Shown in pieces: positions 32,427 through 40,027 of a DNA stretch of 47,980 nt; the first letter of the stretch is position 1; each line of letters opens with the position of its first letter. The DNA lies in assembly GCA_964475215.1 (NCBI GenBank), contig CAYYVT010000171.1, positions 1-47,980 on the forward strand. The letters are read 5' to 3'. The stretch comes from DATKKG01 sp964475215 (GTDB taxonomy: Archaea; Thermoproteota; Nitrososphaeria; Conexivisphaerales; DTJL01). Below the pieces are notes generated by a model. The model was not told where the DNA came from. It did no database searches and saw only the letters and a list, made by a program, of their open reading frames with translations. Made by a program: the position numbers and the translations under genes.

Positions 32427-32768
32427 CTACTGATCTTGCCCAGCTGGCTCAGCATCTGTCGATGCGGGAGCCTCCGCCGGTTGCGAAGGTGCGTTTTCTG
32501 TGGGGGAGACAATCTCCGCCGTCGCGTATCTGTTGGAGACGTTTGTGATCTTTATCTTCAGCTTCTGGCCGGTCTTTGCGCCACTGACAAAGATGATGAA
32601 TCCTTGTATCTTGGCGATGCCGTCGCCGCGCCTTGAGATCTCTGTAATCTCTACGTCGTATTCCTCGCCAGCCTTCACTGGCTTTGGTGCGAAGTTTCTT
32701 GGGCCACCGAAGCCTCCGCCGAAGCTCCTTCTGGCTCCGTATCCTCCACTACGTTGTCCGTAACTCAT
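32427..32768 (-). CDS. TRAM-domain RNA-binding protein
   Basis: A 113-residue protein. The N-terminal 28 residues are Gly/Arg/Phe-rich (RSGGYGARRSFGGGFGGPRN), resembling RGG-type RNA-binding tails. Residues 33-90 are a TRAM domain: GEEYDVEITEISRRGDGIAK, GFIIFVSGAKTGQKLKIKI. A Pro/Ala/Glu-rich tail ends the chain. Such archaeal TRAM proteins act as cold-responsive RNA chaperones; placement next to a convergent DEAD-box helicase fits. TATA box TTAATATAG at 32805-32813 on this strand. Confidence 0.9.
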   Translation of the reverse strand: MSYGQRSGGYGARRSFGGGFGGPRNFAPKPVKAGEEYDVEITEISRRGDGIAKIQGFIIFVSGAKTGQKLKIKITNVSNRYATAEIVSPTENAPSQPAEAPASTDAEPAGQDQ

Positions 32769-32825
32769 GCCTTATGCACTCGTGAGCTAGGCGCTTTTGT
32801 TACGACTATATTAACCTATTGATGG

Positions 32826-32841
32826 CGTAACGTCTGTTACG
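32826..32841. promoter_or_regulatory. inverted repeat upstream of the TRAM-gene TATA box
   Basis: CGTAAC-GTCT-GTTACG is a perfect 6-bp inverted repeat just upstream of the TATA box, with a further direct copy of TGTTACGA (32798-32805; first copy 32835-32842) on the other side of it. It overlaps the last codon of the LLM gene. Candidate regulator site. Confidence 0.5.
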
Positions 32842-33865
32842 AGTAGCCTTTGGCCATCTCTCGTATCATAAGGCGGACATCGTCACCCAGAGGGTACAGG
32901 ATGGGGCATGTGGACCCGCTCTTGATGTACTGCTTGACCTTGCGCCGGCAGTCCTCCGGTGTCCCTGATGCCGTCAGCATGTCCACCATCTTATCATCGA
33001 CGAGCCTCTTGGCCTTCTCCAGGCCGCCGGGTTTGGCTGGCCAGCCACCGAGTGCTTCGCTTATCTCTTTTACCAGGCTCTCCTTGATCCCGTTGGCCTT
33101 GGCGATGTGAGGCTGCTGGCCCACGTACATCGTCACGAGGTTCCTGGCGCTGTCTAAGGCCTTGTCGGCGTCCTCCTCCATGGAGCAGACCACTAGCTGG
33201 GGCCTGTCGATTTCGGAGAGCCTGCGGCGAGCCTTGCTAGCGCCAATCTTGAGGTGAGCCAATGCCTCGTCATTGTACTTCGGTGAGACCAGGTAGTTGA
33301 GGACGACGCCGTCCGCGATCATCCCGGCGAGCTCCATCATCTGCATCCCGGTGGCGCCAATGTAGACGGGGATCTTCCGGGCGCCCTTGTCCCCATAGAC
33401 TATGTCAAGCTCTATGTCCTGGACCTTGACGAAATCGCCCTGAAACGTGACCTTCTTCATCGTAAAGAGCTCCTTGAGAACAGTGACGTACTCCTTCATG
33501 GCCACTAGGGGTCTGTCCCTGTGGATGCCGACCTTGGACGCGAGCGGATCCCACCAAGCGCCAATCCCCAAAATCACCCTGCCCGGGGCGAGGTCGTAGA
33601 GCGTCGAATATGTGGAGGCCATGATGCCGACGTTGCGCGTCCAGTTGTTGACCACTCCACTGGCGACCTTTATCCTGTCGGTCACCGCGGCCACAGCTGC
33701 CATGGGGACGATGGCGTCCCTCACGAGCCTGGACTCGGCGAACCAGACGGCTTCAAAGCCATGCTTCTCTGCGTACCGCCCGAAGGACATCTCCTCACGA
33801 ATGGAGTGCTTGTCCTGCATGTATAGGGCCAGCCTGTCTGTCAAGGCGATTCTCCGCACTGCCAT
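32837..33865 (-). CDS. LLM-class flavin- or F420-dependent oxidoreductase
   Basis: A 342-residue luciferase-like TIM barrel of the methylene-H4MPT reductase (Mer)-like group. GFEAVWFAESRLVRDAIVPMAAVAAVTDRIKVASGV gives the early barrel strands, PGRVILGIGAWWDPLASKVG the F420/FMN-binding loop, and PVYIGATGMQMMELAGMIADGVVLNYLVSP the phosphate site. Substrate unresolved; it may serve C1 metabolism or a secondary oxidoreduction. The TATTATA element at about 33877-33883 leaves room for a start at GTG 33859 or TTG 33844 rather than ATG 33865. Confidence 0.87.
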   Translation of the reverse strand: MAVRRIALTDRLALYMQDKHSIREEMSFGRYAEKHGFEAVWFAESRLVRDAIVPMAAVAAVTDRIKVASGVVNNWTRNVGIMASTYSTLYDLAPGRVILGIGAWWDPLASKVGIHRDRPLVAMKEYVTVLKELFTMKKVTFQGDFVKVQDIELDIVYGDKGARKIPVYIGATGMQMMELAGMIADGVVLNYLVSPKYNDEALAHLKIGASKARRRLSEIDRPQLVVCSMEEDADKALDSARNLVTMYVGQQPHIAKANGIKESLVKEISEALGGWPAKPGGLEKAKRLVDDKMVDMLTASGTPEDCRRKVKQYIKSGSTCPILYPLGDDVRLMIREMAKGYS

Positions 33866-33897
33866 GGCCGAAGCGGTATAATAGGTTCGGCACTACA

Positions 33898-33935
33898 TTG
33901 CACATTTTGCACGATTGTGCGGAAATCTTTTAAGA
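33898..33935 (+). promoter_or_regulatory. suf operon promoter with TTGCAC repeats
   Basis: TTGCAC occurs at 33898-33903 and 33907-33912, and GCAC-GATT-GTGC (33909-33920) is a 4+4+4 palindrome that abuts the BRE/TATA sequence GGAAATCTTTTAAG (33921-33934). The SufC ATG is 43 bases beyond. Binding there would block or recruit TBP/TFB, a likely iron- or redox-responsive control point. Confidence 0.5.
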
Positions 33936-33976
33936 GTCCACAGGGCCGAATAGCTGACGACTTTCGGTGCTACATC

Positions 33977-34774
33977 ATGCCCAGCGTGCTTGAGATAGAC
34001 AAGGTCGGCGTCCAAGTCGCCGACAAGAGGGTCGTGCACGAAGTGACCATAACGATAAGGCAGGGGGAGATTCACGCTCTGATGGGCCCCAACGGCTCCG
34101 GGAAGAGCTCCCTTTCGTACGCGATGATGGGGCATCCGAAATACAAGATAGTCTCAGGGGACATACGCCTGGACGGAGTCTCCATCCTTGCGATGACCCC
34201 GACGGAGAGGGCGAGGCATGGGCTGTTCCTGGCCCTTCAGTACCCCGTGGAGGTGTCCGGGGTGACCCTCTTCAACTTCCTACGAAGCTCATACAGCGCT
34301 CTGAAGCAGGGAGGGAAGGAGGACGTGAAGGCCCTCGCTCCGATCATCCCCTTCAGGAAGCTCCTTCAGCAGAAGCTGGACCTCCTGAAGCTGGACAGCT
34401 CCTTTACGGCAAGGTACCTTAACGAAGGCCTATCCGGGGGGGAGAAGAAGCGGTCCGAGATACTCCAGATGGCGGTGATGGAGCCCAAGGTCGCCGTCCT
34501 GGATGAGATCGATTCGGGCCTAGACATCGACGCCGTAAAGATCGTGGCAGAGACCCTCAACAGGCTCATGGGACCCCAGCTCGGCCTCCTCCTCATCACT
34601 CACTATATCCGCATCCTGCAGTTCGTTAAGCCCGAATTCGTCCACGTTATGGCGGACGGACGTCTCGTCGCCGAGGGGGGACCTGAACTTGCCAGGAAGC
34701 TGGAGGAGAGGGGCTATGGTTGGCTCACGGAGAAGCCCGAAGCCGGCGTCGAGCCCTCACCGGGCCAGGCCTGA
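33977..34774 (+). CDS. sufC: SufC ATPase of Fe-S cluster assembly
   Basis: A 265-residue ABC-type ATPase. GPNGSGKS (38-45) is Walker A, LSGGEKKRSEILQ the signature, and VAVLDEIDSGLDIDA the Walker B/D-loop of SufC. It powers the SufBCD scaffold on which 4Fe-4S and 2Fe-2S clusters are built. The ATG at 33977 begins the conserved domain; the in-frame ATG 20 codons upstream lies within the region expected to be untranslated. sufB begins 69 bases after its stop by the start chosen here. Confidence 0.95.
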   Translation: MPSVLEIDKVGVQVADKRVVHEVTITIRQGEIHALMGPNGSGKSSLSYAMMGHPKYKIVSGDIRLDGVSILAMTPTERARHGLFLALQYPVEVSGVTLFNFLRSSYSALKQGGKEDVKALAPIIPFRKLLQQKLDLLKLDSSFTARYLNEGLSGGEKKRSEILQMAVMEPKVAVLDEIDSGLDIDAVKIVAETLNRLMGPQLGLLLITHYIRILQFVKPEFVHVMADGRLVAEGGPELARKLEERGYGWLTEKPEAGVEPSPGQA

Positions 34775-34810
34775 CCTCGCTTCGACCGCGGGAAAAGGGA
34801 ACAGGAGCAA

Positions 34811-34820
34811 CCTATATCTA
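34811..34820 (+). promoter_or_regulatory. TATA-like element before sufB
   Basis: CCTATATCTA, 23-32 bases upstream of the GTG at 34843, is placed for a leaderless sufB transcript independent of sufC. It also argues against the longer in-frame extension that overlaps sufC. Confidence 0.5.
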
Positions 34821-34842
34821 TGATGAATCGTCTCAAGGGCTG

Positions 34843-36252
34843 GTGTTCGACTTGTCGGTCAAGGACACAGTGAATGTAGATTACAGCAAGTATGACTTCA
34901 AGGTCCCCGAGAGCTCCGTATTCACTACGGACAGGGGGCTGGACAAGGAGAAGGTCATCAGGATCTCGAAGTACAAGAACGAGCCAGAGTGGATGACCGA
35001 GTTCCGCGTCAGGGCCTATGAGACCTTCAAGAAGAAGCCCATCCCAGAATGGGGGGCCGACCTCTCCAAGATCGACTTCGACAACATCAGGTATTACATC
35101 AAGCCCACCGACAAGAACGTGGACAGCTGGGAGGCCCTTCCTGAGGCGATCAAGAGCACCTTCGAGAGGCTCGGGGTGCCCGAGGCCGAACGGAAGTTCC
35201 TCGCCGGCGTCGGGGCTCAGTACGAGTCCGAGGTCGTCTATCACAACATGAGAAAGGACCTGGAGAAGCAGGGGGTCGTCTTCTCCGACATGGATACCGC
35301 GGTCAAGGAGTACCCAGAGATCGTCAAGAAGTACTTCGGGACGGTGGTCCCCATAAACGACAACACCTTCTCCGCGCTCAACAGTGCCGTCTGGAGCGGG
35401 GGTAGCTTCATCTACGTCCCGGAGGGTGTCAAGGTCGAGCAGCCACTTCACGCCTACTTTAGGATAAACGCCGCGAACATGGGCCAGTTCGAAAGGACCC
35501 TCATAATCGCGGAGCCTTACAGCGACATCCATTATATTGAAGGATGCACGGCTCCCGTCTACACCTCTGATTCGCTTCACGCCGCCGTGGTGGAGCTGAT
35601 AGCGAAGAAGGGCGCCCACATAAGGTACACCACCATCCAGAACTGGTCGAAGGACGTATACAACTTGGTGACCAAGAGAGCTTTCGCCTACGAGGACGCG
35701 AGAGTCGAATGGGTCGACGGAAATTTAGGAAGCAAAATCACAATGAAGTACCCGTCGATATACCTCCTCGGCAGGGGGGCGAGGGCTGAGGTCCTGTCGG
35801 TGGCCATGGCCGGAGCGGGCCAGCACATCGACGCCGGCTCCAAGATCCTCCATCTGGCGCCCGACACCAGCTCGAGGATCACATCCAAGTCGGTGTCCAA
35901 GGATGGGGGCAGGACCACCTACAGGGGCCAGCTGCTGGTTGCCAAAGGGGCGACGGGGGTGAAGAGCAGCGTGAGGTGCGACGCGCTGATACTGGACCAG
36001 AAGTCGATGTCCGACACCTATCCCTACAACATGGTAAGCGAGAGCGACACCGTGCTGACCCATGAAGCTACCGTGGGCAAGATCGGCGAAGATCAGCTCT
36101 TCTACCTGATGAGCCGGGGCTTGACGGAGAACGAGGCACTCAACGCCGTCGTGATGGGGTTCATGGAGCCGTTCACGAAGGAGCTCCCCATGGTATACGC
36201 CATTGAGCTCAATAGGCTGATCAGCCTCGAAATGACGAACTCCGTCGGCTAG
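34843..36252 (+). CDS. sufB: SufB Fe-S cluster scaffold
   Basis: A 469-residue SufB. VDYSKYDFK near the N-terminus, GTVVPINDNTFSALNSAVWSGGSFIYVP, VEQPLHAYFRIN, HYIEGCTAP and the C-terminal GEDQLFYLMSRGLTENEALNAVV region are conserved. It forms the SufBC2D complex that receives sulfur from SufS/SufU. Start at GTG 34843 (TTG 34852 also possible); 41 extra codons upstream overlap sufC in another frame and are judged untranslated. Confidence 0.95.
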   Translation: MFDLSVKDTVNVDYSKYDFKVPESSVFTTDRGLDKEKVIRISKYKNEPEWMTEFRVRAYETFKKKPIPEWGADLSKIDFDNIRYYIKPTDKNVDSWEALPEAIKSTFERLGVPEAERKFLAGVGAQYESEVVYHNMRKDLEKQGVVFSDMDTAVKEYPEIVKKYFGTVVPINDNTFSALNSAVWSGGSFIYVPEGVKVEQPLHAYFRINAANMGQFERTLIIAEPYSDIHYIEGCTAPVYTSDSLHAAVVELIAKKGAHIRYTTIQNWSKDVYNLVTKRAFAYEDARVEWVDGNLGSKITMKYPSIYLLGRGARAEVLSVAMAGAGQHIDAGSKILHLAPDTSSRITSKSVSKDGGRTTYRGQLLVAKGATGVKSSVRCDALILDQKSMSDTYPYNMVSESDTVLTHEATVGKIGEDQLFYLMSRGLTENEALNAVVMGFMEPFTKELPMVYAIELNRLISLEMTNSVG

Positions 36253-36284
36253 ACGCTGCCGACCTGTGATATATCTGATAATTC

Positions 36285-36293
36285 TCATATAGT
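36285..36293 (+). promoter_or_regulatory. TATA-like element before sufD
   Basis: TCATATAGT lies about 27 bases before the sufD ATG at 36316, again compatible with a leaderless message. A second AT-rich GATATATC is found 17 bases further upstream. Confidence 0.5.
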
Positions 36294-36315
36294 AGCTACG
36301 ATACCTGAGAATCCT

Positions 36316-37536
36316 ATGTCCGAGGCCCTCCTCAACCGAGTGAACAAGCTCTCGAAGGAGCTTGGCGAAGCGGAGGAGATGGCGAAGGCACGGAAGGACA
36401 GCTCCTCGATGTTCGAGTCACTCCCATACGAGAGGAACGTGCTCTTCGTCAAGAACTTCGAGAAGCTGCCGGAGGATCCGAACCTGTTCGAGCCTCGAGA
36501 GGGAGGTTCGTTGCCGGAGGGGATTCCCTACTCCTTCGCCATGCTGGGGTCCAGAAGTTACGTCGGATCTGCGCCCAAGGGTGTGAGCTTCGTCGACGGC
36601 AGGAAGGTGGGCCTCCCACTACTGACGCTGCCATTGCCGCAGGACGAGGACAAGATGTTCTACTTGAATGCGGCGTTCAGGGATTCCCTCAACAGGATCT
36701 CGGTCGCTCCGGGGGAGGCGATTAAGGACCCGATAACACGGCTGAGCGTCTCCCCGCCGGGCAAATCGGGCACGTTCCGCCGCACGGAGATGGAGTTCGG
36801 TGAGGGATCGACTTCGATTTTCCTCGACAGGATGGCCGATTCACCAACCGCGGAGTCGGACCCTGCCCTGCTGAGCGACCTCATCGACGTCCACATCGGA
36901 TCGAACGCCATCCTCACCTTCGTGACCCTGTTCACCGGTCGACGCGAGAGGGTGGTCCATAACACGAAGTTCGTGCTCGAGAACGGCGCCAAGCTCACCT
37001 ATGTGACGTGGTATGCCGCCTCTCCCTACGTGCGAGTGAGGACGAACGTCACCCTGAAGGGAGAAGGGGCCGAGGCCAACCTGTACTGGGGAGGTTTCCC
37101 TAAGGATTCGTCACACTACGACTACATGGCATTTGTCGAGCACCTGGGCCGCTCTACGAGAGGGTTCGCCCTCCAGAGGGGCCTTGTCAGGGGACAATCG
37201 AGGATGTTGCTGAAGGGCCTCATGACGATCAGGAACTCCGCCATCAACGCTGACAGCCACCTGAGCCAGCATGCGCTGCTGCTCACCCGCGACTCGTTCG
37301 CTAACGCCATCCCCGGGCTCGAGATAGAGACCAACGAACTCAAGGCCAAGCACGCGGCTTCGGTTTCGCAGCCGGACGAGGACCAGCTCTTTTATCTCAT
37401 GAGCAGGGGTCTCACCAGGGAGGAATCGCTGATGGAGATCGCTGGCGGCTACCTGAACCCGCTCGCCGTAAACATCCCCGACCAGGCGGCGAGGGATGCC
37501 TTTGAAGCCGAGATGAGCAAGGCCCTGAAAGGGTGA
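36316..37536 (+). CDS. sufD: SufD, SufB-like scaffold subunit
   Basis: A 406-residue SufD. The N-terminal third is unlike SufB, while the second half shares its beta-helix pattern: HIGSNAILTFVTLFTGRRERVVHNTKFVLENGAK type strands, then SDEDQLFYLMSRGLTREESLMEIAGGYL (here PDEDQLFYLMSRGLTREESL). That C-terminal block is almost identical to the one in SufB next door, as usual for these paralogues. It completes the SufBC2D scaffold. Confidence 0.93.
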   Translation: MSEALLNRVNKLSKELGEAEEMAKARKDSSSMFESLPYERNVLFVKNFEKLPEDPNLFEPREGGSLPEGIPYSFAMLGSRSYVGSAPKGVSFVDGRKVGLPLLTLPLPQDEDKMFYLNAAFRDSLNRISVAPGEAIKDPITRLSVSPPGKSGTFRRTEMEFGEGSTSIFLDRMADSPTAESDPALLSDLIDVHIGSNAILTFVTLFTGRRERVVHNTKFVLENGAKLTYVTWYAASPYVRVRTNVTLKGEGAEANLYWGGFPKDSSHYDYMAFVEHLGRSTRGFALQRGLVRGQSRMLLKGLMTIRNSAINADSHLSQHALLLTRDSFANAIPGLEIETNELKAKHAASVSQPDEDQLFYLMSRGLTREESLMEIAGGYLNPLAVNIPDQAARDAFEAEMSKALKG

Positions 37537-37646
37537 TCGTTCCACTTCTTCGACGTCGTCTCTCCTGACTCGACGGTGCTAAAGTGCAGAGCATTAAAAT
37601 ATCCCGATTGAGAGTAAGCTCCGAGAAGCCACGGGAGAAAGTCGAT

Positions 37647-38882
37647 TTGGAAACAGAAATCTTGGACGTCGAGAAAATCAAGGCGGACTTCCCGATATTC
37701 TCTTGCAAATCGCCAGGTCCACCCCTTGTTTACCTCGACAACGCAGCGACCTCCCAGAAGCCGCTCGTAGTGATCAGGGCGCTGGAGGACTTCTACTCCA
37801 CATATAACTCAAACATCCATAGAGGGGTCTACAAGATCGCTGAGAGGGCGACCGCCGAATATGAAAGAGCCCGCGAAAAGGTGCGGGGATTTGTTTCGGC
37901 ACCCTCGACGGAGGAAATCGTCTTCACGAGGAACACCACCGAGTCGCTTAACCTTGTGGCCCAGAGCTGGGGGAGGAAGTTCGTTTCCAGGGGAGACAGG
38001 ATCGTGATAACTCTCCTCGAACACCACAGCAACATCGTCCCATGGCAGGAGCTTGCGAAGGAGAAGAAGGCACAGGTCGAATTCGCAGGTATCGACAAGG
38101 AGGGAAACCTCGACCTTGAGGACTTTAAGGAAAAGGTTGTCGGGGCGAAGGTCGTGGCGTTCACCCACGTCTCCAACGTCCTTGGCACGCTCAATCCGGT
38201 GAAAGAAATGGCCAAGGTGGCGCGAAGGGAAGGGGCCTTGGTCGTCATTGACGGGGCTCAGGCCGTGCCTCACATGCCGGTGGACATATCGGACATCGGG
38301 TGCGACTTCTATGCGTTCTCTGCGCACAAGATGCTCGGTCCCACCGGGGTAGGCGTCCTCTACGGAAGGCGCGAGCGGCTGGAGGAGATGCCACCTTTTC
38401 TGACGGGGGGAGACATGATCAGCGAGGTCCACCTGTCTGGAGCAGTATGGAACGATCTCCCCTGGAAGTTCGAGGCAGGGACCTCAAACATAGCCGACGT
38501 TATAGCATTCGGGGCAGCCCTGGATTATCTTTCCAATATCGGGATGTCGGCCGTCCGACGCCATGAAATCGCACTGACGGCCCAGGCCCTAGACGAGCTC
38601 CCAAAGTGCGACGGCGTGAAGGTGTACGGGCCCAGCAACCCGGAGCGGCGGGGCGCCGTCATCCCGTTCAACGTAAAGGACATTCATCCGCATGACGTTT
38701 CGGCCGTGCTGGACGGGATGGGAATAGCGGTGAGATCAGGCTACCACTGCGCCCAGCCCCTTCATGAATGGTTCGGGATTCCGAGTTCCGTCCGGGCGAG
38801 CTTCTACATCTACAACAAGGGGGAGGACGTCGACGCGCTGGTTGAGGGAGTTCGCAAGGCGGGGGAGGTGTTTGGTCGTTGA
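37647..38882 (+). CDS. sufS: SufS cysteine desulfurase
   Basis: About 411 residues from TTG 37647. YLDNAATSQKP starts the fold, EHHSNIVPWQ and THVSNVLGTLNP are conserved, the PLP lysine is in FSAHKMLGPTG, and the persulfide Cys in RSGYHCAQPLH. It releases sulfur from cysteine for cluster assembly. A CATTAAAATAT box at 37592-37602 makes the TTG start plausible; an in-frame GTG at 37584 lies upstream of that box and is disfavoured. The stop overlaps the sufU start. Confidence 0.94.
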   Translation: METEILDVEKIKADFPIFSCKSPGPPLVYLDNAATSQKPLVVIRALEDFYSTYNSNIHRGVYKIAERATAEYERAREKVRGFVSAPSTEEIVFTRNTTESLNLVAQSWGRKFVSRGDRIVITLLEHHSNIVPWQELAKEKKAQVEFAGIDKEGNLDLEDFKEKVVGAKVVAFTHVSNVLGTLNPVKEMAKVARREGALVVIDGAQAVPHMPVDISDIGCDFYAFSAHKMLGPTGVGVLYGRRERLEEMPPFLTGGDMISEVHLSGAVWNDLPWKFEAGTSNIADVIAFGAALDYLSNIGMSAVRRHEIALTAQALDELPKCDGVKVYGPSNPERRGAVIPFNVKDIHPHDVSAVLDGMGIAVRSGYHCAQPLHEWFGIPSSVRASFYIYNKGEDVDALVEGVRKAGEVFGR

Positions 38883-39280
38883 GCGAAGACGTCTACAAGG
38901 AGATAATAATGGACCACTATCGGAACCCGAGGAACTTCGGGAAGATCGAAGGGCCTGACTTCTCGGCCGAAGACAATAACCCCCTCTGCGGAGACCATGT
39001 AGAGATGGCCGTCAAGGTGGCCGACGGCAAGGTGGCCGACGTCAAGTTCATCGGCAGGGGATGCGCCATCAGCATGTCTGCGGCTTCGATAATCACGGAG
39101 CTCATCCAAGGCATGACGTTGGAGGACCTCAGGAAGTTCGACAAGGAGCAGCTCCTCGAAGCCATGGGCAACCCCGACCTGGGGCCAGTCAGGGTGAAGT
39201 GCGCCCTCCTCCCCTTGAAGACGTTAAAGCTTGGGCTCTACACATATCTGTCCAAGGAAACCGGGACCGAAGCCAAGTGA
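38879..39280 (+). CDS. sufU: SufU sulfur-transfer/scaffold protein
   Basis: A 133-residue IscU/SufU-fold protein. Cys-37 and Asp-39 in NPLCGD, Cys-62 in GRGCAIS and Cys-108 in VKCALL make the metal/sulfur site. It probably accepts sulfur from SufS and passes it to SufBCD. The GR insertion typical of zinc-binding bacterial SufU is hard to judge by eye. Coupled to sufS by a 4-base overlap (TTGA). Confidence 0.93.
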   Translation: MSEDVYKEIIMDHYRNPRNFGKIEGPDFSAEDNNPLCGDHVEMAVKVADGKVADVKFIGRGCAISMSAASIITELIQGMTLEDLRKFDKEQLLEAMGNPDLGPVRVKCALLPLKTLKLGLYTYLSKETGTEAK

Positions 39281-39286
39281 GCCCGG

Positions 39287-39562
39287 CTACTCTCGTATGC
39301 CTTCGAGGACGGAGACAGCGTTCCAAAGAGTGACCCTCGCGAAGGACGGGACGTTGGGGTCCTGCGAGACCTCTTCGAGAACGCTCATGGCGTTTGCGGC
39401 CCTGACCCCAGCTGAAACCCGCTTGTCGTGGAGGCCATCCACGACCTCCTTCGTGACCTTACGAATGTTGCGGGGGATGTTGGTGTTGTTCACGACCAGG
39501 TTTATCGTGTTTATCGCCTGGTTCAGCTTTTCGTCATTCTCGGCCGCCTTCTTGGTACTCAA
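39287..39562 (-). CDS. UPF0147 family protein
   Basis: A 91-residue all-helical protein: NQAINTINLVVNNTNIPRNI, RKVTKEVVDGLHDKRVSAGV, RAANAMSVLEEVSQDPNVPS. This is the archaeal UPF0147 family, whose function is unknown. It converges with sufU at six bases and is divergent from the p27-like gene. Confidence 0.92.
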   Translation of the reverse strand: MSTKKAAENDEKLNQAINTINLVVNNTNIPRNIRKVTKEVVDGLHDKRVSAGVRAANAMSVLEEVSQDPNVPSFARVTLWNAVSVLEGIRE

Positions 39563-39656
39563 ATTTGCGGAACAGCTCCTCAGCTGCGCTGCACGTCTTT
39601 ATTATGACGACCGGTTTTAAGTTTATCCATGGGTTGGAAGAAAGGCTTTATCGCCG

Positions 39657-40022
39657 ATGGGAGGTTCCAAGGCTAGGTCAAGCGGAATGGTTGACTCTAG
39701 GACCACGCAGAAGCTCATGGCCGAGATGATGAGGCAGGGGGCGACCCTGCTCAGGGAGCCATGCCCCCAATGCGGGGGGATCTTGCTCAGGTTCAAGGGG
39801 AAGGACATCTGTCCTTCCTGCTCCGGCATCACCTCCATCGACGATGTCGAGGAGATCATCGCAAAAAGGCCAGAGACCACCAAGGGAAGATCGGAAGTCG
39901 TCGCCAAGGTTCTCGACGATGCCCTCGCACAGCTCGCCAAGGAGAAGGACCCTGCGAAACGAGTCAAGCTCCTCGAAGTGGCCAAGCTGAGCGCCGAAGT
40001 CCTTAGACTGCTGAAAGATTGA
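39657..40022 (+). CDS. Sjogren/scleroderma autoantigen 1 (p27)-like zinc-ribbon protein
   Basis: A 121-residue protein. TTQKLMAEMMRQGATLLREPCPQCGG and the following KDICPSCSG form the CPxCG...CPxC zinc ribbon, with a helical C-terminal half. This family is common in archaea and its function is not settled. A TATA-like GTTTTAAGTTT at 39611-39621 supports ATG 39657; ATG 39687 is an alternative. It is convergent with the helicase gene, six bases apart. Confidence 0.87.
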   Translation: MGGSKARSSGMVDSRTTQKLMAEMMRQGATLLREPCPQCGGILLRFKGKDICPSCSGITSIDDVEEIIAKRPETTKGRSEVVAKVLDDALAQLAKEKDPAKRVKLLEVAKLSAEVLRLLKD

Positions 40023-40027
40023 CGGAC

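Noticed and set aside
34720..34842. Extended N-terminus of SufB
   Set aside because: It overlaps sufC out of frame and contains the probable TATA box; homologues begin close to VDYSKYDF.
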